64,000 nt of DNA from Leptospira mayottensis 200901116 (GTDB taxonomy: Bacteria; Spirochaetota; Leptospiria; Leptospirales; Leptospiraceae): NCBI RefSeq assembly GCF_000306675.2, contig NZ_CP024871.1, positions 801,001 through 865,000 of the forward strand, in the 5' to 3' direction. The notes below the pieces were generated by a model, which was given only the letters and a program-made list of their open reading frames with translations, was not told the origin of the DNA and did not search any database. The position numbers were made by a program, and so were the translations under genes. Within the stretch, counting starts at the first letter, position 1. Each line of letters opens with the position of its first letter. Shown piece after piece: positions 53,424-64,000 of the stretch.

Positions 53424-54281
53424 GAATAGACAATGTAAATTGAGATGTATCCAATGATAATGAATTATGGGTATGGTATATATGAAAAGAGTTTTTGATT
53501 TTCTGGTTTGTATGGAAGTCTTGGACAGCTATCAAGTAGATACAAAAAGATGGATCATCCAAACACTTCATGGTTTTCTAAATTCCCAGACGATAAACTG
53601 AAATTGACTCTTGAAAATGCGATAGAACTTTTGGAACTACAAGATCGTTCTTGGTAAGAAAAAAGAATCAATCTCACTTCTTATATTAAAATTCAATTTT
53701 ATCATTAATTTGGACTAGAAAAGGCAATTCGTTTTCTGGCGACTTACAATTATCTTGAAGGTGTAGACACAAACGCTTCTGTCAACGGAAGTTATTACTT
53801 GCATGTTTATTGCCGATTTTGGACGAATCGGAAAGAAAATTTTTTAAAGAACTGAGCAAATCGCATTTAAAATCCAACCATTGGAGGATTCTGAAATAAT
53901 AAAGTGCAGCATATACAAATCGAACTCCAACTTGAATCCGCCGAAGAAATCAAACGCTGGTTTATTGAATATCTTCATTTTGAGATCGAGGAACTGATTC
54001 TTACGGTCTTAGATCAGGATAAAAGATCACCGAGTTGGCTATCGATATACTTCAGTCTCTTTTTGCGAAAGTTTATAGAGGTAGGTGGATATAGGATCGT
54101 TTTAAGCTATTTCCTCGTATTAGAGTTTGGCCGGGAGAATTGTAGCACCAATGTGCGGTTTTAGATTCGGAAATTTTAAAAACGATCGGTTCTGATACTG
54201 ATCTTATGCTAGTTAAATGGAATCGCCCAAAAGGTGAAGTTCAAAGGTCTCAAAGAAATGGTATACTTTAAGGACGAAGAG
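53424..54281. other. Region of small gene fragments
   Basis: It contains an 86-codon frame at 53904-54164 (MQHIQIELQLESAEEIKRWF) of unknown family with no clear RBS, and other short broken frames (KRVFDFLVCMEVLDSYQVDT near 53480; KWNRPKGEV near 54215, recalling the linker of the DUF1016-SNase proteins). I read the stretch as decayed genes. Confidence 0.35.
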
Positions 54282-56278
54282 GGTAAAACCATAATATAGT
54301 TGGCAGCTATGTTTATTTCATGTCCTTATGTTTACATGACTAGGTCTTAATTTTTCAAAGAGAGAGGGAAGTGAAAATGAATCGTTTTATAGTTTTGATA
54401 GTGGTTTTGTTGATTTCAATTGGAGTTGATTTTTCTTACGGAGTGAGTCCTGCACTTGTCCATATTTTATCAAGTGTTGTCTCTGGCTCGATAGTTCAAA
54501 AGCCTACGGATAATCCGAAAGATAAGGCAATCAAAATCGTTATACATGATGGTGGAAAGTTTTGTTATGCTCCAGTTTTTAGTGGTGGTGAAAGTTATAT
54601 TCAACTTGAGCAGTGTTGGGAACAGGACGTTACTAGTGCTCGGTATGATGTGTTTCAAAGAATTTCTTATTACATTAATAAAACATGGCTATGCATTACT
54701 GCTCCAGAAGGAGTCATTCTTGGAGAGAGAAACTGGGATTATGTGCATCTCAGACCTTGTACTATCAATGACCCCCTACAGCGATGGATCGTAAAAGAGA
54801 ATTCCTTTTGGACTGCAGATGAGCGTTATCGTTTAAAAGATGTGAAGTGGTATGCCTATATTTCAAAGAAGTCTAAGGATAGTTATAACCATACTTTGGA
54901 CTCTTCGATGAAAGATTGGGTTCAGACTGTGGCAACTCCTGGGAATATCAGTATTAAGACTTCCATAGCTTGGAATTTGGGGAATAGCCGCTACTTTATC
55001 CATTCAAAAGGCTCAAAAAAAAATACCACATCTATCTACTACAATCCTGAAAGTGGACATGTTGCTCAATACAATCCAGTAAGTGGACGTCTTTCTTGCA
55101 TGTATTCAAAGGTAGGTAGTTATCAATGGAATTGGATTCGATGGGTATTGTGTGATGATATCCCTACGAGTAAGGATAGTCCTGCTTATTGGGACGTTTA
55201 TCTTGAAACTGAAGAGGGAGGTATGCTCAAGGATTATAAAGGCAATATTCTGAGAGTTACCAGATATGGATCCAATTGGGGTGTTGTCTATGCAGCTAAA
55301 CCCTCTTTTTTGGAAAAGGATACCACGAATAGTCCAACGTCTTTGTTTTTAGTAGATGGATATTTACTGGATTGGATACGTTATGCAGCTGGTAATCTTG
55401 GTAATACAGAGCAGTATTGTCCGGCTGGTAATAAGGAAAGTCATGTATATAAAAGAATAAAAAGGACCTTACCTCCTGACTTTCAATTAACTGATGACTG
55501 GATTCGGAGGCTTTATCAGATAGCGACTTCATCTGTAACTACGGCTCAAGGAAGTGGGGTATGTGGTGTTTGTCTGCTTCAGGGCTTCCAGATGTTGGCA
55601 GAACTCCAGGAGTATTATTCTCAGGGACCTCTTCAGAGTGGGGGTTATTTTTTCGATACAGCTCGTAATAGGGATCCTTTTGTCTCGTTTGAACAACGTT
55701 ATCCGTTATTGAACAGATTGCTGACGGATGTACCTGACGTATATAATCGCGTCACCACCGCGAGCGATACAAATAGGCAACTGGTATTAGCATCCGCTAG
55801 GATTATGTTGCCTCAATACAACTGGATTGTCTCTTCTGAATTCACTACTCGGTCTGAGATACAATCTCACATTAGCTCACTCATCAATTCTCCTCCCGGG
55901 AGCATTTGGCTGGGAATATTGGGGCGCCGTCGTTCGGATGGAACTTTAGGGTGGCATGCTGTTCCAATTCTTAGGACTTCTCAGGGGTTAGTGGTAATTC
56001 GAACGAGAGTGCCTTCGGCGCCATTTGACTTATATAGGCAAGCTTTAACGCCCACCACGGATCTGCTTGAGGTAATTAATAATCTGCAAACACCAAATAG
56101 AACTCTGACAAGACTTGTAACTATACAGTTAGAGGGGGGATACCACAATATATTTGACTCCATGATTTCTAACAGAGATTGCACTGGAGAAGGGGACGAC
56201 AGAAGAGGTACCGGAGGATACCCAACTAGCACATCGGTAAATCAGTGTTTGAGGAGCTGTAGGTGCGCGCTGTTGTAA
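54282..56278 (+). repeat. Direct repeat unit with VM gene 1 (copy at 58209-60205)
   Basis: From GGTAAAACCATAATATAG at 54282 (58209 in the copy) to about 55530 the two units look identical, a constant offset of 3,927 bases. After that they are mosaic, and similarity ends at the stop codons. Confidence 0.8.
54371..56278 (+). CDS. Virulence-modifying (VM) protein, PF07598 / DUF1561 family
   Basis: 635 aa from a GTG (ATG two codons on) behind GAGAGAGGGA. A signal peptide ([20 protein letters not shown]) indicates secretion. Residues ~50-290 hold two ricin-B-like lectin stretches with cysteine pairs and the LQRWIV form of the QxW motif. Residues ~380-635 are the toxin part, with [11 protein letters not shown] and [12 protein letters not shown] proteins are known from pathogenic Leptospira as secreted lectin-toxins reported to bind host cells and damage DNA. 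The Cys and His motifs also recall papain-like folds, so the catalytic mechanism is open. A second copy at 58298 has the same front and a partly different tip. Confidence 0.9.
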   Translation: MKMNRFIVLIVVLLISIGVDFSYGVSPALVHILSSVVSGSIVQKPTDNPKDKAIKIVIHDGGKFCYAPVFSGGESYIQLEQCWEQDVTSARYDVFQRISYYINKTWLCITAPEGVILGERNWDYVHLRPCTINDPLQRWIVKENSFWTADERYRLKDVKWYAYISKKSKDSYNHTLDSSMKDWVQTVATPGNISIKTSIAWNLGNSRYFIHSKGSKKNTTSIYYNPESGHVAQYNPVSGRLSCMYSKVGSYQWNWIRWVLCDDIPTSKDSPAYWDVYLETEEGGMLKDYKGNILRVTRYGSNWGVVYAAKPSFLEKDTTNSPTSLFLVDGYLLDWIRYAAGNLGNTEQYCPAGNKESHVYKRIKRTLPPDFQLTDDWIRRLYQIATSSVTTAQGSGVCGVCLLQGFQMLAELQEYYSQGPLQSGGYFFDTARNRDPFVSFEQRYPLLNRLLTDVPDVYNRVTTASDTNRQLVLASARIMLPQYNWIVSSEFTTRSEIQSHISSLINSPPGSIWLGILGRRRSDGTLGWHAVPILRTSQGLVVIRTRVPSAPFDLYRQALTPTTDLLEVINNLQTPNRTLTRLVTIQLEGGYHNIFDSMISNRDCTGEGDDRRGTGGYPTSTSVNQCLRSCRCALL

Positions 56279-56372
56279 CTTTTATCATATAACATGAACT
56301 TTTTTTACAATTTTCTAATAGAGATCTTGATTATAGAGGGAGCAGAAAATAAATGTAGAGGAACAATAAATC

Positions 56373-57702
<1,330 letters not shown>

Positions 57703-58208
57703 GTTCCAGATCGCTAACTCCGGCCTGCATATTGATATGTGCAATTGATAACAGCGCCAGTTGCGTTTCTTACTTTTTCCTCCATGTTTTGGGAGGGCAT
57801 AAACCAAAGCAATATGAAGTTGAAATTCAAATAATTTCGAAAATCTTTATTAATATAACTATCTAAGGATTTTATATTACTTCGATAAATGTTTTTTCAC
57901 TCCGTTATTCAAGTATATTTGAGGGACTTTCCTTCTCATTTTTTCAGTTCAAATATATTCTAAAACCTTTATTAACTATTTTATTCCGCGAGTTTTGTGA
58001 TATACATAGCTTTTGTGAGAATTCGATTTTGAATAGTTTGAAATTCATTAATGATTTTCATCTTATTCGTAAAGGCTGTCCCGCATAAAGATAGGATTTC
58101 ATCACTAAGGTAATGCATTTGCTTCAAAAGAATATTCCGTAAATACCATTCTGCTTCTACATCTTAACATTAAATGACCTGGTGGTTTGCGTTTCTCCAG
58201 ATAAAAAT
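57703..58208. other. Intergenic region between IS256 and the second VM unit
   Basis: About 500 bases of AT-rich DNA. I see no gene, RNA or repeat I can support. Confidence 0.4.
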
Positions 58209-58297
58209 GGTAAAACCATAATATAGTTGGCAGCTATGTTTATTTCATGTCCTTATGTTTACATGACTAGGTCTTAATTTTTCAAAGAGAGAGGGAA

Positions 58298-60205
58298 GTG
58301 AAAATGAATCGTTTTATAGTTTTGATAGTGGTTTTGTTGATTTCAATTGGAGTTGATTTTTCTTACGGAGTGAGTCCTGCACTTGTCCATATTTTATCAA
58401 GTGTTGTCTCTGGCTCGATAGTTCAAAAGCCTACGGATAATCCGAAAGATAAGGCAATCAAAATCGTTATACATGATGGTGGAAAGTTTTGTTATGCTCC
58501 AGTTTTTAGTGGTGGTGAAAGTTATATTCAACTTGAGCAGTGTTGGGAACAGGACGTTACTAGTGCTCGGTATGATGTGTTTCAAAGAATTTCTTATTAC
58601 ATTAATAAAACATGGCTATGCATTACTGCTCCAGAAGGAGTCATTCTTGGAGAGAGAAACTGGGATTATGTGCATCTCAGACCTTGTACTATCAATGACC
58701 CCCTACAGCGATGGATCGTAAAAGAGAATTCCTTTTGGACTGCAGATGAGCGTTATCGTTTAAAAGATGTGAAGTGGTATGCCTATATTTCAAAGAAGTC
58801 TAAGGATAGTTATAACCATACTTTGGACTCTTCGATGAAAGATTGGGTTCAGACTGTGGCAACTCCTGGGAATATCAGTATTAAGACTTCCATAGCTTGG
58901 AATTTGGGGAATAGCCGCTACTTTATCCATTCAAAAGGCTCAAAAAAAAATACCACATCTATCTACTACAATCCTGAAAGTGGACATGTTGCTCAATACA
59001 ATCCAGTAAGTGGACGTCTTTCTTGCATGTATTCAAAGGTAGGTAGTTATCAATGGAATTGGATTCGATGGGTATTGTGTGATGATATCCCTACGAGTAA
59101 GGATAGTCCTGCTTATTGGGACGTTTATCTTGAAACTGAAGAGGGAGGTATGCTCAAGGATTATAAAGGCAATATTCTGAGAGTTACCAGATATGGATCC
59201 AATTGGGGTGTTGTCTATGCAGCTAAACCCTCTTTTTTGGAAAAGGATACCACGAATAGTCCAACGTCTTTGTTTTTAGTAGATGGATATTTACTGGATT
59301 GGATACGTTATGCAGCTGGTAATCTTGGTAATACAGAGCAGTATTGTCCGGCTGGTAATAAGGAAAGTCATGTATATAAAAGAATAAAAAGGACCTTACC
59401 TCCTGACTTTCAATTAACTGATGACTGGATTCGGAGGCTTTATCAGATAGCGACTTCATTTTCATCTATAGGTAGGGGGCAGGTACGTGGGGTATGCGGT
59501 GTTTGTCTGCTTCAGGGCTTCCAGATGTTGGCAGAACTCCAGGAGTATTATTCTCAGGGACCTCTTCAGAGTGGGGGTTATTTTTTCGATACAGCTCGTA
59601 ATAGGGATCCTTTTGTCTCGTTTGAACAACGTTATCCGTTATTGAACAGATTGCTGACGGATGTACCTAGAGTGTATGATTCCATTGATTATTCAAATAG
59701 ACAACTGGCATTAGCATCCGCTAGGACTATGTTGCCTCAATACGACTGGATTATCTCTTCTGAATTCACTACTCGGTCTGAGATACAATCTCACATTAGC
59801 TCACTCATCAATTCTCCTCCCGGGAGCATTTGGCTGGGGATATTAGCGCTATTGTGTCCGGATGGAACTTTAGGGTGGCATGCTGTTCCAATTCTTAGGA
59901 CTTCTCAGGGGTTAGTTGTAATTCAAACGAACGTGCGTTCGATGCCATTTAATATCTACAGGGAATATTTAACACCTACCACGGATCTGCTTGAGGTAAT
60001 TAATAATCTGCAAACACCAAATAGAACTCTGGCAAGACTTGTAACTATACAATTAAGGGAAGCTTACCACAATATATTTGACTTCATGATTTCTAACAGA
60101 GATTGCACTGGAGAAGGGGACGACAGAAGAGGTACGGGAAGATACCCAACCAGCACATTGGTAAATCAGTGTTCGAGGAGAGGGGGTAGATGCACCCTGC
60201 TGTAA
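58298..60205 (+). CDS. Virulence-modifying (VM) protein, second copy with mosaic C-terminus
   Basis: 635 aa. The first ~386 residues (signal peptide and both lectin regions) are identical to the copy at 54371. The toxin part is mosaic: blocks that are the same ([38 protein letters not shown]) alternate with changed blocks ([11 protein letters not shown] for [22 protein letters not shown] for [16 protein letters not shown]; the last 20 residues). Both keep the Cys and His motifs. An identical front with shuffled differences behind fits recent duplication followed by gene conversion with other VM genes. Promoter region and RBS are the same as in copy 1. Confidence 0.9.
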   Translation: MKMNRFIVLIVVLLISIGVDFSYGVSPALVHILSSVVSGSIVQKPTDNPKDKAIKIVIHDGGKFCYAPVFSGGESYIQLEQCWEQDVTSARYDVFQRISYYINKTWLCITAPEGVILGERNWDYVHLRPCTINDPLQRWIVKENSFWTADERYRLKDVKWYAYISKKSKDSYNHTLDSSMKDWVQTVATPGNISIKTSIAWNLGNSRYFIHSKGSKKNTTSIYYNPESGHVAQYNPVSGRLSCMYSKVGSYQWNWIRWVLCDDIPTSKDSPAYWDVYLETEEGGMLKDYKGNILRVTRYGSNWGVVYAAKPSFLEKDTTNSPTSLFLVDGYLLDWIRYAAGNLGNTEQYCPAGNKESHVYKRIKRTLPPDFQLTDDWIRRLYQIATSFSSIGRGQVRGVCGVCLLQGFQMLAELQEYYSQGPLQSGGYFFDTARNRDPFVSFEQRYPLLNRLLTDVPRVYDSIDYSNRQLALASARTMLPQYDWIISSEFTTRSEIQSHISSLINSPPGSIWLGILALLCPDGTLGWHAVPILRTSQGLVVIQTNVRSMPFNIYREYLTPTTDLLEVINNLQTPNRTLARLVTIQLREAYHNIFDFMISNRDCTGEGDDRRGTGRYPTSTLVNQCSRRGGRCTLL

Positions 60206-60941
60206 TTCGAGGATTATGTTGATTTGTATGTACTGTACAATAACAAGATTCGTCTACATTTCTTATGAACTAAATTGATTAAAAGTCTGTTCTAAGCCTC
60301 AGAATGTAGGAACTCCCGTTGTTTTACGGTCTTCTTGTCTTTGTAGTTCGATGTTTTATATTTTCCAACTCCTTTAAGGACTCAAAGACCATGAAGGTGT
60401 CCACAGAGAAAATCTCTGATGGAATCTGCTTGTATGTGTCTTTCTTGAAATTTCGGATTGAATGAATCTTTTCAGGATTTTAATTGGATTTTCATGATGA
60501 GGCAGATTTGAAAGTTTCTTCGGGTATCGTAGAATTACTGATCGGTTTAGACTATGATCTTGTGGGTTTTGCTTACATTTTTCAATTTGTTCGCAAACTC
60601 CAACAAATTTAGCTTTCTACTTTAAGAATATATCCGGTGTCGTTTACGAGGGAGACGGCATGGCAAATTTTTGTCCGGACCATTCTAGTTCCTTAATTCA
60701 AAGAACGAAATCCACTTTAAAAAAAGTAAAATCAACTACGATCAGTTTTAAAAGCTATTGGAGATAAACGGGAATTCGGATACTAATTTTTTATAGAGAG
60801 GATTTACTTACCCTTCCAACGGGTATGAGTTTATAAAAATAAGTTTTTTCCCAAGGGTTTGCCATAAAATTTGCATAGTATCCATATTTAAACAAACGAC
60901 ATCCTTGGTTATAATAATTTACGTTCTAAGTTATAAATTAA
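60206..60941. other. Intergenic region upstream of the peroxidase operon
   Basis: About 735 bases with no gene that I can support. There are only very short frames. Confidence 0.4.
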
Positions 60942-62030
60942 GTGGATGAAGGCGGACTATTAGAATATTCTAAAGTAAAAAAGTGGATAACGTTTAACAG
61001 GGGGCTTGGTTTGTTTCGAATTCTTTGGGCCGTATTTTTGATTTTTAGCTTACTTTTGATATTTACCTGCAAAGAAGAAAAAAAAGAAGTCGTTCGTAAG
61101 GAAGGTGAAACGAAAAAAGTCGAAACGATTGCCTATCCTTTCCCTCCCGATAATGCTCCTACTCCGGAAAGGATTTTATTGGGGAAAACTTTATTTTTCG
61201 ACCCGATTCTTTCCGGTTCCAATTGGATCAGTTGCGCCACTTGTCATAATCCAGGCCTTGCTTGGACGGACGGGTTAAAAACTGCAGTCGGACACAATAT
61301 GAAGATTTTGGGAAAAAATACTCCCACGATTCTCAATGGAGCGTACGGAAGCAAAATGTTCTGGGACGGCAGAGCGGACAATCTGGAAGCGCAGGCATTG
61401 GGTCCGATTTCATCTCCCGATGAAATGAATCAAGATATAGATGAACTTATATTAGAATTAAAGAATATTCGCGGATACAAAGAATTGTTCTCCAGGGCGT
61501 ATCCGAACGAGGATATAAATGCGGTAACGATCGGAAAGGCGATCGCAAGTTTTGAAAGAACGATTCTTTCTACGGAGTCTACGTTTGATCGTTGGAAAAA
61601 AGGGGATAAAACCGCAATTTCGGAATCGGCACAAAGGGGTTTTTCCGTCTTTAACGGAAAAGCAAAATGTTCCGCGTGTCATCAAGGCGATCAGTTTTCG
61701 GATAATGGATTTCATAATATCGGTTTGAAAAACGCCTCCAAGGAAGTCGGAAGATTTAAAATCGTAGCGGTAAAATCTATGAAGGGTGCTTTCAAAACAC
61801 CAGGTTTGCGGGACGTCGCTTTGACGGGACCGTATATGCACGATGGAAGTTATGCTACCTTGGAAGAGGTTGTCGAACATTACGATCGAGGAGGAGATGA
61901 AAAAAACAACCTAGATCCGAACATGACAACTCTCAAATTAACGAAGGATGAAAAGGCCGATCTCGTAGAGTTTATGAAATCACTAAACGGCAAAATGATT
62001 TCGATTTCGATTCCGGAGTTCCCGAGATAA
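60942..62030 (+). CDS. Di-haem cytochrome c peroxidase / MauG-family lipoprotein
   Basis: 362 aa in the longest frame (GTG at 60942). A TTG at 61011 with AGGGGG just before it would put the lipoprotein signal (LFRILWAVFLIFSLLLIFTC) at the very N-terminus and is the better start. Two haem sites are visible: SCATCHNPG and CSACHQGDQFSDNGFHN. Other family motifs are LGKTLFFDPILSGS, FWDGRADNLEAQALGPI and FKTPGLRDVALTGPYMHDGS. It reduces hydrogen peroxide or oxidises a partner in the periplasm. The cupredoxin gene follows after 25 bases and cytochrome c after that, which are likely electron partners. Confidence 0.85.
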   Translation: MDEGGLLEYSKVKKWITFNRGLGLFRILWAVFLIFSLLLIFTCKEEKKEVVRKEGETKKVETIAYPFPPDNAPTPERILLGKTLFFDPILSGSNWISCATCHNPGLAWTDGLKTAVGHNMKILGKNTPTILNGAYGSKMFWDGRADNLEAQALGPISSPDEMNQDIDELILELKNIRGYKELFSRAYPNEDINAVTIGKAIASFERTILSTESTFDRWKKGDKTAISESAQRGFSVFNGKAKCSACHQGDQFSDNGFHNIGLKNASKEVGRFKIVAVKSMKGAFKTPGLRDVALTGPYMHDGSYATLEEVVEHYDRGGDEKNNLDPNMTTLKLTKDEKADLVEFMKSLNGKMISISIPEFPR

Positions 62031-62055
62031 TATCATCATAAATTAGGAGTATTGA

Positions 62056-62373
62056 ATGTTAGTTCGATTTACGGCGGTTTTTATTTTTCTCGTTTTTTGT
62101 GGGGGAAGCCTTGCGGCGGCGGAACACGAAGTGGGTCAAAAGAATAAGGGATTTACGGTGGAATCTTTAAAGATCAAAGTCGGGGACGTGGTGAGTTTTC
62201 CGAATTACGATACTTTTTATCACAATGTATATTCCCTATCTCCCACAAAAATTTTCGATTTGGGCTCATATTCTCAGGGGAAAACGCAAAAGGTAAAGTT
62301 TGAAAAACCCGGTAAGATCACCGTACAGTGCGCGATACATCCCGAAATGAAAATGACGATAGACGTACAATAA
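62056..62373 (+). CDS. Periplasmic cupredoxin (plastocyanin-like)
   Basis: 105 aa. A signal peptide (MLVRFTAVFIFLVFCGGSLA, cut near AAA) is followed by a single cupredoxin domain. The type 1 copper ligands are visible: His in YDTFYHNVYS and Cys, His and Met in VQCAIHPEMKM. The motif VGDVVSFPNYD is typical of the methylamine-utilisation type. It carries one electron, probably between the cytochrome c and the di-haem peroxidase coded next to it. Its stop (TAATG) overlaps the next start. Confidence 0.85.
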   Translation: MLVRFTAVFIFLVFCGGSLAAAEHEVGQKNKGFTVESLKIKVGDVVSFPNYDTFYHNVYSLSPTKIFDLGSYSQGKTQKVKFEKPGKITVQCAIHPEMKMTIDVQ

Positions 62374-62732
62374 TGAAAATATATTCAAAAATTATAATTC
62401 TTTTTCTTTTTTCGGCGTCGACATTTTCTTTGACGGCTCTTGATACCATGGAAAAATCCGCTGTTCGGGGAAGTATTGTATTCCGTACTTATTGTGTACT
62501 TTGTCATGGAGAAGCCGCAGACGGAAAGGGCCGCCTTGCGACGGGGAAGGTCCCGCCACCCGCAAATCTTACGATTACTAAGTTGACCAATGCACAAAAA
62601 GAAGAGATCATCAAAAAAGGGGGGATTGGAGTGAATCGTTCCCCGTTTATGCCTCCGTGGCAGGAAGAATTGTCTGAAGAGCAAATCAAAGACGTAATCT
62701 CTTACATCAACTTTCTTTCGAAATCGAAATAG
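62373..62732 (+). CDS. Small periplasmic cytochrome c
   Basis: 119 aa from ATG 62373, which overlaps the preceding stop; a longer frame from 62328 would lie inside the cupredoxin gene. A signal peptide (MKIYSKIIILFLFSASTFSL) precedes one class I haem site, YCVLCHGEAADGKGRLA, with the axial Met in SPFMPPW and the C-terminal helix IKDVISYINFLSK. It probably passes electrons in the same pathway as the cupredoxin and peroxidase. Confidence 0.85.
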   Translation: MKIYSKIIILFLFSASTFSLTALDTMEKSAVRGSIVFRTYCVLCHGEAADGKGRLATGKVPPPANLTITKLTNAQKEEIIKKGGIGVNRSPFMPPWQEELSEEQIKDVISYINFLSKSK

Positions 62733-62760
62733 TCGGCAAAACGTTTCCGCAAATTTTACA

Positions 62761-64000
62761 GTGAATTTACTCGGCAATATAAGTATTAAAACAAGATTGC
62801 GTTTCAGCTTCGGAGTCATCATCGGAGTATTTATTCTTTCTTCGGCTTTGATTGTTTACAATACGTTCGTATATCGGAAGACGATTCGATCAATGATTGA
62901 AAATTCGCAGCCTAAATTTCAACTGATGAACTTAACTTTGGAAAAGTTAATACTTACAGAGCTGACTCTTTCCTCCAAGGTATCCACGATTGACGCGCTT
63001 CTTTCTGAAGAAGAAAACAAGAAAGTTCGAATCCTATTGGATGAAATAAAGAAAAATAACGTTACGTTCCGAGAATTTTCCTTGGAAGCGATCGAGCTTG
63101 AAAATTTGAAAATTTTCGAAGAAGGGTTAGAGAATCTTTCCCAATATGCGGAAACGATTCATAATTTGGGCAAAGAAAATAAAAGACAAGAAGCTCAGAT
63201 TCTATACGTTCGCGGGATTAATCCTCTGAGTGCTTCCCTAAGAAAAACGATCAAGATTCTGATCGAATTTGAAGCTACTCATTCCCGTAAGAGTGAGGAC
63301 GCCGCGGAAACTCAGCTTACTTTTTCCTTGTATATGATCTGCGCTCTTTCTTTTCTTTCTTTGATCGCTGGAATTTTATTTTCCAGATCCATAATTCGAT
63401 CCGTGATGTTTCCTCTCAAAAAGGCAATTCACTTTGCATCTGAAATTCAAAACGGAAATTTGAATAATCGGATCGAGATCGACCATTTCGATGAGATGGG
63501 GGAACTTTTGGAGTTTTTAAAAAAGATGGAAACATCTCTTCGTGAAATCATCGTCGAGGCGAGAATTTCGGTCGATAATTCCCAAAAGGCGAGCCAGGAA
63601 TTTTACAAGGTTTCGAAAGAATTTATTTCCACGTCGGAAATCCAGGCGGACGATTCCCAGAAGGTGGCCGATCATATCGATCGTTTGAGTACATTGGTGG
63701 AGACCAATACTACCACTATTCTTACTTCTGCTGAACATCTTCGAAATTTGGAAAAAGAAATCCAAAAAAATCTTTCTTCCTTAATTACCGTGACTAAGTC
63801 TTTGAACTCTTTAACGCTAAAAGCGCGGGAATCTTCGGAGACTGCATTAAAGGGAAGGGAGAAGGTGGACGGGGTTCAGAAATCGTTTTTAGAGGTGAAA
63901 CGTACCGTTCAAAGAATTAACGAATCTCTCATAAAGATCGGAGATATATCCGCTCGTACAAACATGCTCGCTCTCAATGCCGCGATTGAGGCTGCGAGAG
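62761..64000 (+). CDS. Methyl-accepting chemotaxis protein, 5' part
   Basis: The frame is open to the right edge; GTG 62761 is the likely start. First membrane helix FSFGVIIGVFILSSALIVY, then a ~150-residue helical ligand region, a second helix MICALSFLSLIAGILFS, and a HAMP domain (IQNGNLNNRIEIDHFDEMGE). The signalling helix begins and reaches the conserved ISARTNMLALNAAIEAAR at the edge. It senses a periplasmic ligand and controls CheA. There is no clear link to the peroxidase operon 28 bases upstream beyond the same direction. Confidence 0.85.
   Translation, partial: MNLLGNISIKTRLRFSFGVIIGVFILSSALIVYNTFVYRKTIRSMIENSQPKFQLMNLTLEKLILTELTLSSKVSTIDALLSEEENKKVRILLDEIKKNNVTFREFSLEAIELENLKIFEEGLENLSQYAETIHNLGKENKRQEAQILYVRGINPLSASLRKTIKILIEFEATHSRKSEDAAETQLTFSLYMICALSFLSLIAGILFSRSIIRSVMFPLKKAIHFASEIQNGNLNNRIEIDHFDEMGELLEFLKKMETSLREIIVEARISVDNSQKASQEFYKVSKEFISTSEIQADDSQKVADHIDRLSTLVETNTTTILTSAEHLRNLEKEIQKNLSSLITVTKSLNSLTLKARESSETALKGREKVDGVQKSFLEVKRTVQRINESLIKIGDISARTNMLALNAAIEAAR

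Overview
The window looks like chromosomal DNA of a pathogenic Leptospira. Pointers are an extremely large protein of the kind I recall as the Leptospira 'longest' family (TIGR04388), two PF07598 virulence-modifying (VM) proteins with ricin-like lectin domains, a lipoprotein-type M9 collagenase, Leptospira-style seven-helix regulators, AT-rich intergenic DNA and many decayed genes. All family names come from sequence memory; no search was run.

Layout. 1-15.1 kb: the end of an unknown membrane-anchored gene, then a reading frame of about 4,550 codons split by a one-base frameshift, then a lipoprotein. 15.2-21.4 kb: a 7TM-AraC regulator, an HTH regulator, and a FeeM/LuxI-like acyl-transferase gene followed by a 7TM protein gene, then a small protein and a DUF1016-SNase nuclease. 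21.7-26.4 kb: a second copy of the last part of the giant protein, carrying a different C-terminal tip, with a membrane-anchored MORN protein behind it. 26.6-32.4 kb: a second set of AraC, HTH, acyl-transferase, 7TM and DUF1016-SNase genes. 32.5-38.5 kb: a third copy of the giant protein's C-terminal part with its own lipoprotein, a cut AraC gene and an Rpn-type nuclease. 39-44.3 kb: a graveyard of toxin-tip and partner-gene remnants, MORN/YwqK-like genes and an IS481 remnant.

45.4-46.35 kb: a type I-E-like CRISPR array (16 repeats, 15 spacers) with no cas genes in the window. Spacer 4 matches, 32 of 32 bases, the IS256-family transposase at 56.8 kb, with an AAG PAM. 46.5-47.7 kb: an IS3-family element with a 4-bp target duplication. 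47.9-53.4 kb: a frameshifted M23 peptidase, an IS256 remnant, the collagenase and a 7TM-gene remnant. 54.3-60.2 kb: two VM genes, identical over the first ~386 codons and mosaic after that, with an IS256 element between them. 60.9-64 kb: an ordinary-looking operon for a di-haem peroxidase, a cupredoxin and cytochrome c, then the start of a chemotaxis receptor.

The unifying idea for 1-44 kb is inference. It looks like a polymorphic-toxin locus: one full-length carrier gene, plus orphan C-terminal cassettes that reuse its conserved body and end in different tips, each followed by a candidate immunity gene. Three orphan cassettes are preceded by a hairpin-rich junction repeat, and most partner genes end next to a short dispersed repeat or an antisense AraC gene. 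Signalling modules and DUF1016-SNase nucleases lie between the cassettes. In both signalling modules a palindrome covers the start codon of the acyl-transferase gene, which suggests feedback control.
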